Below are positions 1 through 8,746 of a DNA stretch of 57,785 nt, in pieces. Where the stretch lies: contig NZ_JABXKM010000239.1 in assembly GCF_017115025.1 (NCBI RefSeq), forward strand, positions 1 through 57,785, written 5' to 3'. The notes under the pieces were generated by a model, which was given only the letters and a program-made list of their open reading frames with translations, made no database searches and had not been told where the DNA came from. The stretch is from Nostoc sp. NOS(2021). Its GTDB lineage: Bacteria > Cyanobacteriota > Cyanobacteriia > Cyanobacteriales > Nostocaceae. The position numbers and the translations under genes are program-made. The stretch's first letter is position 1. Each line of letters opens with the position of its first letter.

Positions 1-58
1 GATAGTTTAGGGGTAGCCCTACGCAAAAATAGCTCGATGCCAGGGATCATAATTCTAC

Positions 59-92
59 AAAAGCCTCCTCATGATCATTTGAGGAGGCTTTT
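59..92. terminator. Hairpin terminator (bidirectional-looking)
   Basis: A perfect 12-bp stem (AAAAGCCTCCTC at 59-70 pairing with 81-92) has a 10-base loop and ends in TTTT, with an A-run on the other side. It could serve a gene to the left of the window. The loop itself contains the palindrome ATGATCAT. Confidence 0.7.
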
Positions 93-182
93 GTTATTGC
101 AAGAACGTACTGCTAAAACAACAGAAGAACTCATTTTATTTAAAATAAGATAACACCTCTTGCACGAATGTAGTTCTGTGTT

Positions 183-227
183 AGCATTGGCGCAGCGTTC
201 CGTAGGAACGCTTACCGACGGAGGAGA
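183..227. repeat. Interspersed palindromic mosaic repeat
   Basis: The stretch contains the stem AGCGTTCC/GGAACGCT (194-201 and 205-212) and the 'ttggcgcagc' core that recurs near 22510, 31253, 34980 and 48228. It belongs to the short palindromic repeats scattered through Nostoc-type genomes. No gene is supported in 1-347; the minus-strand reading frame here is the repeat itself. Confidence 0.55.
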
Positions 228-311
228 GAAAGGGTAGCGTTGGCTCTTTGGGGTGCAATGACTGTGGAAATCATGACTAAACCTCAAAAAGTATCAAAAC
301 TTATTCTGTAA

Positions 312-317
312 TATAAT
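312..317 (+). promoter_or_regulatory. Possible -10 box for the xylanase gene
   Basis: A TATAAT hexamer lies 30 bases before the xylanase ATG. No convincing -35 hexamer is present at the expected spacing, and no Shine-Dalgarno sequence precedes the ATG. This is a weak prediction. Confidence 0.3.
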
Positions 318-347
318 AATTTGTGTGTTTTTTATTAAGTATAATTT

Positions 348-1493
348 ATGCCTTATCGGAGAAAATTTTTAAAAAGAGCAGGATATACAACCCTTTCTGC
401 CTTATTGACTATGGGGTTTTTACAAAAGGATAAGCAAAAAGAAGACCATAGCATGAATTCTGCTATGGCTTATACAGATACAAATGCAAATTCTCCGCTT
501 CGGCAATTAGCTGCCGCCAAAGGAAAGCGTTATGGCACAGCAATTTCTGGTGAATTTTTGCTAACAGAGAAGGATTACGCTGATCTGATTGCTCGTGAAT
601 GTTCGATTGCGACACCGAATGGTGAATTAAAATGGAATGCCACTGAACCACAGCCAGGAAAATTTACCTTTGAATCAGCAGATGCGATCGCCGATTTCTG
701 CCGAAAGCATAATATGGAATTGCACGGGCATACCCTTTTCTGGCATATGGGAAAACCAGACTGGGTTCCTTACCCCCCTACTCTTAAGATGATCGAACGC
801 CATGTTACGGGAGTCATGGGGCATTATCGCAATAGCCCCGTTTTAAAGTCTTGGGATATTGCTAATGAAATTATCGCTGATAATGAAAATGAAACTGAGA
901 GCGCTACCTACGGTTTGCGTAAAGGGATAAAACCAGAATTGATTCGAGACTTGTTTTTAATTGCGGCTTCAGTTGATAACAGCAAGAAATTTTACCTAAA
1001 CGATTTCGGCATCGAAGGCGCTACATGGAAATCAGACCATTTCTTAAAAATGGTCGAATATCTGAAGAATAATGGGGTTAAAATTGACGGGGCAGGTATC
1101 CAGTCGCATCTATGGTTTTCTACTGCCTATGGTTTTGACGAGAAAGGATTTAATTCCGTCTTAAAACGGCTTAATGATCTTGAAGTTAAACCAATAATCA
1201 CAGAATTAGATATTATCATTGATACCCCACTACCCGATAGTATCCAAAAGCTAGACCAGATGGTAGCCGACAGTTACAAGCGATATCTTGACTTGTGCTT
1301 TGCGGCTAAAGTTGATACCGTAATTACATGGGGGATTAGCGATCGTCATACCTGGATACGTCATCCCGACTGGATACCAGGAAAAAGCTTTAGGGACAAT
1401 CCAAATCTGCGGAAATTTTTGCGTCCGCTTCCCTTCGATGAGAACCTGCAACCTAAACCTGCACGCAATGCCATTGCTCAGGCTTTTCAGTAA
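348..1493 (+). CDS. GH10 endo-1,4-beta-xylanase, Tat-exported
   Basis: The 381-residue product is a glycoside hydrolase family 10 enzyme, which cleaves internal beta-1,4 xylan bonds with retention. The acid/base motif WDIANE gives E174 and the nucleophile motif ITELDI gives E286. The substrate-pocket motif LHGHTLFWH (125-133) and KWNATEP (95-101) are also present. The N-terminus carries RRKFLK followed by a hydrophobic stretch, a twin-arginine export signal, so the enzyme probably acts in the periplasm or outside. There is no carbohydrate-binding module. It stands alone, with no neighbouring polysaccharide-degradation genes. Its natural substrate could be plant xylan or a cyanobacterial glycan. 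The family assignment is firm; substrate and export are inferred. Confidence 0.93.
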   Translation: MPYRRKFLKRAGYTTLSALLTMGFLQKDKQKEDHSMNSAMAYTDTNANSPLRQLAAAKGKRYGTAISGEFLLTEKDYADLIARECSIATPNGELKWNATEPQPGKFTFESADAIADFCRKHNMELHGHTLFWHMGKPDWVPYPPTLKMIERHVTGVMGHYRNSPVLKSWDIANEIIADNENETESATYGLRKGIKPELIRDLFLIAASVDNSKKFYLNDFGIEGATWKSDHFLKMVEYLKNNGVKIDGAGIQSHLWFSTAYGFDEKGFNSVLKRLNDLEVKPIITELDIIIDTPLPDSIQKLDQMVADSYKRYLDLCFAAKVDTVITWGISDRHTWIRHPDWIPGKSFRDNPNLRKFLRPLPFDENLQPKPARNAIAQAFQ

Positions 1494-1505
1494 GCAACTC
1501 CTTCA

Positions 1506-1742
1506 TTACCAGTAAAATATACTCCACCCAGACGTAAATAGCGCTTTTAAGGGAGATCCAAAAAATAAAATGCCCAGGCCTATCAGAGATATTGTGGCTA
1601 CATGACTATATCTTTGGCGCTTTTGCTCTTCGGGCGAAAGCGCCGGCTGGGCATAAATTGCTTGAGAACGGATACGAACTATTAAGCCCACATTCCGCAC
1701 CCTAACTGTCACAAAGGGGTTTTTACTGATTATTTTCTCCAC
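1506..1742 (-). CDS. Small hypothetical membrane protein
   Basis: This 78-residue frame starts at a GTG and has one likely membrane helix near residues 47-64, preceded by a basic stretch (EEQKRQRY). I do not recognise a family. It is convergent with the xylanase gene and only 12 bases from its stop. No good ribosome binding site is visible, so it may not be translated. Confidence 0.35.
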   Translation of the reverse strand: MEKIISKNPFVTVRVRNVGLIVRIRSQAIYAQPALSPEEQKRQRYSHVATISLIGLGILFFGSPLKALFTSGWSIFYW

Positions 1743-2092
1743 AATAAGAGTAAAAAAATACTTTACTTGCTCGTATAGTCATACTATTAACCTACCCTAA
1801 ATAAGATTTTTATTCTCAATAAGAAGCAATAACTATTTACGTTTAATTAATAGATAAAAATTTATGGTTGTTACGCTAATATCTCTATTTTACTTATAAG
1901 ATATCAATTAAAACTCATTATAATGTGTGACTATGAATTTTAATTAATAGTCTCTATGACAAATAAATTGTTGATACGGTCTGATTAACATTTATAGTAG
2001 TAACGACAATTTTCTGGTAGGAAACTCAGAAGATATTTTCTTTCTGAATTCAAATTTGATATTGATATTTCATTCTCAAATTTAACTAAATA
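1743..2092. other. AT-rich spacer, no gene seen
   Basis: Very AT-rich, with short frames only. It ends at the TA dinucleotide that borders the IS5-like element. Nothing else is supported. Confidence 0.6.
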
Positions 2093-3239
2093 GACTTGTC
2101 CGCAAATGCTAAATGCTTATGAGGCAAGGTTTTGACGGATTAGATAGAAACTGCGATCGCGTCATGAAAGCCACGATAAAAGTAGGCTTTTGAGACTATA
2201 AGTGGCTATTTTATCAAAACTTTCTGCCAAGATAGAAAAAACAAAAATCATTTTTAAGAGCAGCTACCAATTCTTTATGTGAATAAAACTAATCGATTTA
2301 GTCGTAATCTAACTAATCCACAAATAGTTTTAATTACTTGACTGTATTTATTCCTGTTCAGACCGAACCTTTCACTGGCAATTCGGAATATCTTGAGCCG
2401 GCATATAAGATGTTCAACAGCTATTCTTCTGGAAGATAATTCTTTATTCTGGTTTTTTTGTAATTCAGTGATTTCAGTTTTTTTCGTTTTTTTATGTGGT
2501 GTGGTAATTGTTTCTTCTCCCTTGTAAGCTTTATCACCTAAAAATTTCTGTCTGGGTGAAAATTTATGATGAGTTTCTCTAAACAAGTTTATATCGCTAG
2601 TTTTACCTAGTTTTCCAATTGTGACATCTACGATATCTTCGCCATTAGGCAAGACAATAATTTGGTTTTTTAGTGTGTGCATCTTTTTCTTGCCTGAATA
2701 GTATTTTTTCTGATCTTCATAGTCTGAAGGTCTCTCTATAGCTTGCTCTGCACTATCTACAATCAATTCATAATCTAGTAAGATTTGACGCAGTTTTTGA
2801 TACTTATCTTCATCTCCTTGCACTTCTTCCATTTGCGATGCTGGTAGTATTTCTCTCAAAATTTTTATCCAATAGTTAAACGCATCATTTGCTTTCGTTT
2901 TAGAGACATCAAACAGTAACCCTAATATCTCAAAAATTGGCTTTTGTCTGAGATATACTAAACACAGACATATTCCTTCTTTTGACGACATTTCTGGTTT
3001 CCGTCCACCGCCCTTAGCGATAATACGGATCTTATTTTTTTCGATTTCAGCTTGTTTCTCCTTATGTTTTTCTTCCGCTAAACTTACTAATGCTAAAAAG
3101 TGTTCGTAATTTATTCCTATTAGTCGTTTTGCTTCCTGTGGATGCGACTCTATTCTCACTAAAGGGCAAGGCAATGCTAAATGTCTATTATTTCTAGTTT
3201 TTTCTGATTATTTCATTATTTTTGTATTAAGGATAGGTC
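2093..3239 (-). mobile_element. IS5-like insertion sequence with imperfect ends
   Basis: About 1.15 kb holding one DDE transposase. The ends are imperfect inverted repeats: GACTTGTCC at 2093-2101 against GGATAGGTC at 3231-3239, with 7 of 9 matching. Each end is bordered by TA (2091-2092 and 3240-3241), consistent with a 2-bp target duplication. The boundaries are my reading of the sequence. The transposase is intact, so the element might still move. Confidence 0.6.
2275..3174 (-). CDS. IS5-family transposase (HTH_Tnp_4 + DDE_Tnp_4)
   Basis: The 299-residue protein begins with a helix-turn-helix region (roughly residues 55-110, including SSKEGICLCLVYLRQ) and continues with a DDE catalytic core. 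The acidic residues are seen in VDSAEQ, LGDKAYKGE and AVEHLICRLK. Also typical are the KKYYSGKKKMHTLKNQ segment and the C-terminal RLNRL. The frame opens at TTG 3174; no ATG precedes it before the upstream stop, so the exact start is uncertain (a GTG follows soon after). It has no lesions and full family length. Confidence 0.88.
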   Translation of the reverse strand: MPCPLVRIESHPQEAKRLIGINYEHFLALVSLAEEKHKEKQAEIEKNKIRIIAKGGGRKPEMSSKEGICLCLVYLRQKPIFEILGLLFDVSKTKANDAFNYWIKILREILPASQMEEVQGDEDKYQKLRQILLDYELIVDSAEQAIERPSDYEDQKKYYSGKKKMHTLKNQIIVLPNGEDIVDVTIGKLGKTSDINLFRETHHKFSPRQKFLGDKAYKGEETITTPHKKTKKTEITELQKNQNKELSSRRIAVEHLICRLKIFRIASERFGLNRNKYSQVIKTICGLVRLRLNRLVLFT

Positions 3240-3360
3240 TAATGTATGGATTGAAAACATTGAAATATCCATCGCATAGTCGGGTTATTTACAGATTTAC
3301 CAAGCTGATTTTTTTTTAATAGTAGATTCAGACGCTGATAAGGCTTTTCTTATTTGTCTT

Positions 3361-3379
3361 TGAGGGGGCGACATGAAAG
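3361..3379. repeat. End of an older IS4-like element
   Basis: The sequence TGAGGGGGCGACATGAAAG resembles the perfect terminal repeat of the younger element nearby (CTGACGGGGTGACAAAG). It lies immediately after the stop codon of the older transposase fragment, so it is probably that element's surviving end. Confidence 0.5.
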
Positions 3380-3690
3380 CTAAAACGTAGATAAAATAAG
3401 CTCCATAGCCCTCATACCTCGTAAATAATACTCAATCTTATTGCGGTTTAATCTCATTAATTTTTGAACAATACACCAACAATTATCTATGAAACTTACC
3501 CAGGTTTGACTATAGAAACCGACATAAAAACTGCTATGTCTCCTGGTCACTCGTCCATATTCTTTTACTCTACCAATATATTTTTGTACACCAATACGCT
3601 TAATTTGTTGCCCTTGAAAGGTGGACATACTATAAGCAAAAGATATTATTAAAATCATCGATATCAAGCGTTCACCGGAAACATTTGTAT
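3380..3690 (-). pseudogene. C-terminal part of an older IS4-family transposase
   Basis: The fragment is homologous to the C-terminal third of the transposase at 3711-4863: shared patterns include RRHSSFYVGFYSQTWV against RRHSAFWVGLYGCLWV and YYLRGMRAMELILSTF against YFHRGLRAMTLIQSAL. Its upstream part is found at 4973-5036, on the other side of the inserted younger element. When the insert and one target copy are removed, the frame reads through as GGYKLEDTNVSGERLISMIL. The 5' portion is lost. Confidence 0.8.
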
Positions 3691-4963
3691 CTGACGGGGT
3701 GACAAAGAGGCTAGAGCGCTGATTGAATAAGGGTCATAGCACGTAGACCCCGATGAAAATAGGGTAGTTTACCGGGCTTGAGACGCACAAGTGCGATCGC
3801 CAAATCTGACCAAAACTCCATAGCACCTACCCATAAACACCCATATAATCCAACCCAAAAAGCACTATGTCGGCGTGCATAACGCTTTAATTCTTGAAGC
3901 CGACCAACATATTGTTGTAGCCCCATTGTTCGGGAGTTGCGACCAGCTAAAACTGCAATTGTGTAGGCGATTGCAATCAATAAAATTAGTGCAATTAATC
4001 GTTGTCCAGTTGCGTACGTTGATTCCAAATTATAACCACCAGTTTTACAATCTTTAAACATAGCTTCGATGCCACTTCGCAACTTAAATACTTTAATGGC
4101 ATCTGCAAGACTATCAAGATTTGTTAGTAAAAACCAGCCAGCAGGCTCAAGCTAACCACGATATTTACGCTTGTAATACCCAGCCAGATTAAACTTAGCA
4201 AAACATGGATTGTTTAGTAGCTTCAATTGACGATACAAACAATGAGATACCCGGCTTTAATCCCAAAGATTGTAACCGTTGATATGATTGGTTATCTTGC
4301 CGAATATAAGTGCCTTGTTTTTGACGCAACACAAAGGTAATTCCCTTGCTATCTAACCAATTCGCTAGTTTGATGCTATGAAATTCTCTATCGCCTAATA
4401 TCAGTATTTGATATCCTTTAAATAACCGCAGCAGTGGTCGAATTAACTCTTTCTGCTCACCTAAATTACTACATCCTCTTTTGGGTAACAATAGCCAGTA
4501 CACAGGTATTGCTCTTTTTTGTTCAATTAGGCTGATTACAAATACGTTTTCTGACCGCCATTGGGTTCTATCAATGGCGAATATCAGTTTTTTATGTCCA
4601 CGCATATGGCTGTTTCTTACCCATCTTTTTATTAGGGGAAACCACAGGTATTGAATTGATAATTGGGGGATTAATAAAAATCTTTGTATACTCCTTCGTC
4701 TACTCTCAAATTTTATTGGTTGTGGAAATATAGATGAGAGCTTTTCTATCGTTACAGTTTTATGAAACTGTAACAGCATCACTAAGATTTCTAGCATCTT
4801 GTACTGCGTAGGTGTCAGTACATTTTGAGCGCAGTTTTGGTAGAATTTAGGTAACATTATCATTTGATAAGTCTTGTTGAGAATACCTGGCCTATCTTTT
4901 TTTACCCCAAAACGGTCACACTCTTCTACTGTCTTTGCTTCAGCTGCTTTGTCACCCCGTCAG
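3691..4963 (-). mobile_element. IS4-like element with 17-bp perfect TIRs and 9-bp TSD
   Basis: The element runs between perfect 17-bp inverted repeats, CTGACGGGGTGACAAAG at 3691-3707 and its complement at 4947-4963. It is flanked by identical 9-bp direct repeats CATTTGTAT at 3682-3690 and 4964-4972, the target-site duplication. Length is 1273 bp. It inserted into the older IS4 relative in the same orientation. The intact duplication implies a fairly recent insertion, but the internal transposase is now broken. Confidence 0.92.
3711..4863 (-). pseudogene. IS4-family transposase, frameshifted and with an in-frame stop
   Basis: The N-terminal 222 codons (4195-4863) contain catalytic-core motifs FAIDRTQW and ILGDREFHS. 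The reading frame then ends early. A one-base shift near the TTTT run at about 4205 restores FAKFNLAGYYKRKYRG, which meets a TAG near 4155 before continuing as LEPAGWFLLTNLDSLADAI and the open frame 3711-4082 (GIEAMFKDCKTGGYNLE). Two lesions argue for decay rather than programmed frameshifting. Confidence 0.85.
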
Positions 4964-4972
4964 CATTTGTAT

Positions 4973-5036
4973 CTTCTAATTTGTAGCCACCACTTTTAAA
5001 GTCTCGAAATATTTCTCGGAGGCGGAGTGTCTCCGA
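4973..5036 (-). pseudogene. Upstream piece of the older IS4 transposase
   Basis: On the minus strand it encodes EIFRDFKSGGYKLEDTN, matching AMFKDCKTGGYNLESTY of the younger copy. It is separated from its C-terminal part (3380-3690) by the younger element. It is truncated at a hairpin at 5009-5049, beyond which no transposase sequence is recognisable. Confidence 0.7.
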
Positions 5037-5049
5037 CTCCGAGAAATAT
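5009..5049. repeat. 41-base near-perfect palindrome
   Basis: ATATTTCTCGGAG (5009-5021) pairs with 5037-5049. The inner CGGAG and CTCCG pair too, leaving a TGT loop and one mismatch. One arm overlaps transposase coding sequence, so the palindrome marks the truncation point of the older element. Confidence 0.6.
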
Positions 5050-5464
5050 CAAAACGTTTTTTATAAGCATTGATAGCCGACCTCGTTGAGAACACAATCA
5101 TCTAGGGGTTCAGGCGGGATACGTGCAAAATGGGACACGATGCAAATTTTTGTTAACATCCTTGCAATAATGCAGACTTTGTGGCTATTATTTTACCAAA
5201 ACTGACTCTGTTGATGCAGAGTATATTGCATACTCCTCTTACGTTTAGCGTCCTAACTCATCTGGCTATTGCTATACAATGGGGGGTTTTAAAAATTTGC
5301 TTCTATCTCTATCAGACATCCCAATAAGGTAACAAAAGTTCTCTGTATAAATTATGATATGGATTTTTTATAAAACCCCTAACTATATCACAAAATAATT
5401 ATGCAAGAGGTATAATGATTAAGCCTTGGTAGAGCATTTCATAAATTCGTGACAGATGAGCGAC
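5050..5464. other. Spacer between the IS region and the polysaccharide cluster
   Basis: No gene seen. It contains a single TGCAAGAGGTATAA-like motif (5402-5415) resembling the end of the MITE at 55617-55741, perhaps a solo end of that family. Confidence 0.45.
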
Positions 5465-6325
5465 CTACTGGTAAGGCTTGAAGAGATTCGATAACGCTAC
5501 AAACTTGTTAAATCTTTTACTTATTATTTTTTTTTGTTGACTTGAGATACTCCAAATTTCTCGTAAAAATAATGTGCCAACAAACCAAGGCTCAAGTAAG
5601 TAACGTCTCCAAAGTCTTTTAGGTTCACACAACAAGCGATACAACCATTCCAAGCCCACCCTTCCCATCCAGCGAGGAGGAGTGGGTATTGCTCCTGCTA
5701 CATAGTCCATGCAGGCTCCACTAGTCAAAATAGTGTTGGTGTGAATATGTTCAAGATTTTCGGAAATCCAATACTCTTGGCGTGGCATACCCATCCCCAC
5801 CATTAATACATGGGGTTTGTAAGCATTAATTGCAGCCAGAGTAGCGAGATTTTCTAGACTATCTTTATCCATATCAATATAGCCATGAGCGCAAGCAATC
5901 TGTAAACCAGGAAATCTCTGGCGCAAAATACTTGCTCCTTGTTCAGCAACTCCTGGCTTTGAACCTAAATAAAATACACGCCAGCCTTTATTAGCTGCTT
6001 CCGCCATCAGAGGCCATATCCAGTCAGCATAGGTTACTCTTTGTTCTCGTTTCATTGGAAAACCCAACAGCTTTCCAAAAAACACTAAAGGCATACTATC
6101 AATATGGGTATACTGTGCCTTGGCATAAAAAGATTGCATTTTTGGAGCATTATGGAAGAGATAAAGACTATGCAAGTTGTGATTAGCAATAATCCATTTC
6201 TCATTCTTAGCAATAGATTCTTCAATCAATAAATTTAAGTCGAGGATAGAGAGTGCGTCCACTTGAGCACCAAGGAGTTTATAAGAAAATCGCTTTTTCA
6301 TCTCTTGTTTTTCTTTTGAAAGCAT
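5465..6325 (-). CDS. WecG/TagA/CpsF-family glycosyltransferase (GT26)
   Basis: The 286-residue protein has the family pattern throughout: IANHNLHSLYL, HIDSMPLVFFGKLLG, RVTYADWIWPLM, VFYLGSKPGVAEQGA, VLMVGMGMPRQEYW and the C-terminal PPRWMGRVGLEWLYRL. Relatives add ManNAc, N-acetylmannosaminuronate or glucose to lipid-linked sugar, usually as an early step of a repeat unit. It is the last gene of the minus-strand cluster. Conservation is complete, so the family call is firm; the sugar is unknown. Confidence 0.92.
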   Translation of the reverse strand: MLSKEKQEMKKRFSYKLLGAQVDALSILDLNLLIEESIAKNEKWIIANHNLHSLYLFHNAPKMQSFYAKAQYTHIDSMPLVFFGKLLGFPMKREQRVTYADWIWPLMAEAANKGWRVFYLGSKPGVAEQGASILRQRFPGLQIACAHGYIDMDKDSLENLATLAAINAYKPHVLMVGMGMPRQEYWISENLEHIHTNTILTSGACMDYVAGAIPTPPRWMGRVGLEWLYRLLCEPKRLWRRYLLEPWFVGTLFLREIWSISSQQKKIISKRFNKFVALSNLFKPYQ

Positions 6326-6462
6326 GATAGTTTATCTCACAGCAAAAGTGAGTGTTTTAAAATTAATTTTGAGCAGTATTTCAATACTTGAATATTGAAA
6401 TATTTAAAAAAGCTAAGTAATTCTTAGTTATAATATTATAAAAAAATAAATATAACTAAGAA

Positions 6463-7611
6463 TTACTTACTTTCATTCAGGAGGATTTTCGTGATATTCT
6501 GTGCTCTTGCATTCCAGGAATATTTTTGTGTAATTAAGGTATATGCTGTATCTACAAGTGATTGATACTTTTCAAGATTGGAAGCTGCATCTAGGACTGT
6601 GTTAGCGACTTCTTCGCTAGAGTATCCTGTGACTAAAAGATGTTCTAAATGGCGAAATTCTTCTAAACCTCGCAAGCCTTCTGGTGTTGATACAACTAAC
6701 TTTCTACTAGCGAAATAATCTAATGCTTTATTGCGAGCGCCACCTGCTACGGCTTGTTTTGAGAATGGCAGCAAAGCAATATCTGCATATTTAAGATGGG
6801 CAACAAAATCTTCTCTCTTCGGTAAAAAGCCTAAAAAAGAAATATTAGAGGGTATTGGTTCTGAAATATCACTACTATCCCTACCAATGACAACAAAATG
6901 TACTTTCTGCTGATGACTTTCAAGATATTTAGCGACCTCAATAGTCATTGACACAGACATATCATTAGTTGGAAATTGAAATGTTTTTGGAGCAATAAGA
7001 ACCACTATTTTCGCGGGTTTTAATGCTTGATAGGGGTCTTTATCGGGAAAATATTTTGTATTGAGTAAGTCTTCAGTCACTCCGTTACCGATACAATAAA
7101 TCTGCTGTGGAGTTTTACCATAACACTGGGAAATCAGTTTAGGAATTGATTCACCTGCTGCAATAATTGGACTGCCAGAGAATATCAAAATTCCCTGAGC
7201 AATATATGTCTTAATACATTGTGCTAACTCTTTAAAAGGATTGTCAACTGAAAACAAACGCATCCAGTATTCATATGCCGAAAATGTATGAAAATCTAAT
7301 ACAAGAGAGGAACTACTGTGTTTTCTAAACTTCAGTGAAATTAAAGCAGCCAATCCAGGTAGTGTTTCTTGAGCATACACGATATCTGGACAAAACTCGT
7401 CAATGCACTTTTCTATAGTTTGAATATATGACTTTAAGCTTCTTGAGCCAATCGAAACAGAAGGTGCATAATTAACAGATGAACAATCTAATCCTAACTG
7501 AAAAACATCAAAATATTCAGTAAGATATTGTCCTAAATAAAAAGGTCTAGTAAATGCACCAAATGGTTGACTAGAGTCGAGTGTTGAGACAATTAGTAAG
7601 CGTTTACCCAT
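6463..7611 (-). CDS. GT4-like glycosyltransferase
   Basis: The 382-residue protein has a GT-B layout: an N-terminal acceptor domain beginning with KRLLIVSTLDSSQPFGAF and a C-terminal Rossmann domain. The latter includes VVLIAPKTFQFP, FVVIGRD, ISFLGFLPKREDFVAHLKYADIALLPF and the donor-site region AVAGGARNKALDYFASRKLV. It probably transfers a nucleotide-activated sugar to the growing repeat unit at the cytoplasmic membrane. No signal peptide. Donor and linkage cannot be told. Confidence 0.82.
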   Translation of the reverse strand: MGKRLLIVSTLDSSQPFGAFTRPFYLGQYLTEYFDVFQLGLDCSSVNYAPSVSIGSRSLKSYIQTIEKCIDEFCPDIVYAQETLPGLAALISLKFRKHSSSSLVLDFHTFSAYEYWMRLFSVDNPFKELAQCIKTYIAQGILIFSGSPIIAAGESIPKLISQCYGKTPQQIYCIGNGVTEDLLNTKYFPDKDPYQALKPAKIVVLIAPKTFQFPTNDMSVSMTIEVAKYLESHQQKVHFVVIGRDSSDISEPIPSNISFLGFLPKREDFVAHLKYADIALLPFSKQAVAGGARNKALDYFASRKLVVSTPEGLRGLEEFRHLEHLLVTGYSSEEVANTVLDAASNLEKYQSLVDTAYTLITQKYSWNARAQNITKILLNESK

Positions 7612-7753
7612 AAAAAAAATGATTGCTGATTATTTCAAAATTTAAAAAAATTTATTTTTAAAACTGCATTAGCCAACTGATTGAGATGGTTATAAATTCT
7701 CAAAATATTATTGGCTAATGACTTTGGTGCAAGTATCAAACTTATGAGTTAAC

Positions 7754-8629
7754 TTAATTGATGTCCTCAGAAAATGTGGGTGAAATTGCCAAATTCTTGT
7801 AACCAATAATTGCTCTGATATAGGGTAAGAACCAGTAAAGTATCCAGAATGGCCCAGAGTGTCTGCTACAAAAGATAGTCCAGGATTTCAATGGAAATCC
7901 TTTAATTTGCAGCACCTTTTTCAAGCGTTCTAATATATTTAAATTGGTATCAACCCAACTATTGCGGGTAGAATTTTTAGTACAAGTACCAACATATCCA
8001 GGCGCTACCCATATTTGACAACCCAATTTACGCGCTCTGAGGGCATAATCTAAATCTCCTAAACTGTGAACAAAAGCTATATCAATATTGCCAACTTTTG
8101 CGGCAACAGTTTTAGGAATTAGCACGCAGTTACCATACATAGCATCGCATTTTTGGATAATGGAACTTGGTTCTAAAAATTCAAACTTGTTAGAATACCA
8201 CTTTTTAGATTTTACTGCTCCTCCATAAGTTGCTCTTCCTGTCATTGGGTCTTTAGTTGAACCAACTACAATTGAGTCTGGATAACCTTGTTCAGTCAAA
8301 TTTTGATGAGTCTGCAATAATTTACTCACAGCATTGGCTTCCAGAAATGTGTCATCATTCAACCACAGATAATAATCATATTGATGTTTTATCGCCTCAC
8401 CAAAGGCGAGATGCATTCCTCCTACCCAAAATAAATTGCCATTACCCTGAAGAATTTGTACCTTTGGATATTCTGCTTTGACAGCCTCTGTCGTCCCATC
8501 AGAGCTACCATCATCAGTTAAATAAACATCACAATCATTTTTTTGCTGATATAAAGCATGTAGACATGCAAGAGTTGTGTAATGCCTGTTATGGCAGGTC
8601 ATAATTACGGCTAGGTTTGCTTGCTTCAT
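7754..8629 (-). CDS. GT2-family glycosyltransferase
   Basis: A GT-A fold enzyme of 291 residues. The N-terminus AVIMTCHNRHYTTLACLHAL, the motif YLTDDGSSDGT and the metal-binding segment YYLWLNDDTFLE are typical of family 2. VGGMHLAFGEAIK is also characteristic of rhamnosyltransferase-like members. A hydrophobic C-terminal stretch may associate it with the membrane. It is in the polysaccharide cluster with a 117-base gap to the upstream gene. Confidence 0.88.
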   Translation of the reverse strand: MKQANLAVIMTCHNRHYTTLACLHALYQQKNDCDVYLTDDGSSDGTTEAVKAEYPKVQILQGNGNLFWVGGMHLAFGEAIKHQYDYYLWLNDDTFLEANAVSKLLQTHQNLTEQGYPDSIVVGSTKDPMTGRATYGGAVKSKKWYSNKFEFLEPSSIIQKCDAMYGNCVLIPKTVAAKVGNIDIAFVHSLGDLDYALRARKLGCQIWVAPGYVGTCTKNSTRNSWVDTNLNILERLKKVLQIKGFPLKSWTIFCSRHSGPFWILYWFLPYIRAIIGYKNLAISPTFSEDIN

Positions 8630-8746
8630 TTCATTTTCCTCATATAATATCTCTGAATGAAAATAATAAAGTTATACGTCATTTTTAGAAATTTACCTTC
8701 ATATCCGAACATCAAATTTCTCACTTCCATATAATTTTAGATAAGC

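Noticed and set aside
4195..4212. Programmed frameshift in the IS4 transposase at the TTTT run
   Set aside because: A second lesion, an in-frame TAG about 50 bases downstream, makes decay the better explanation.
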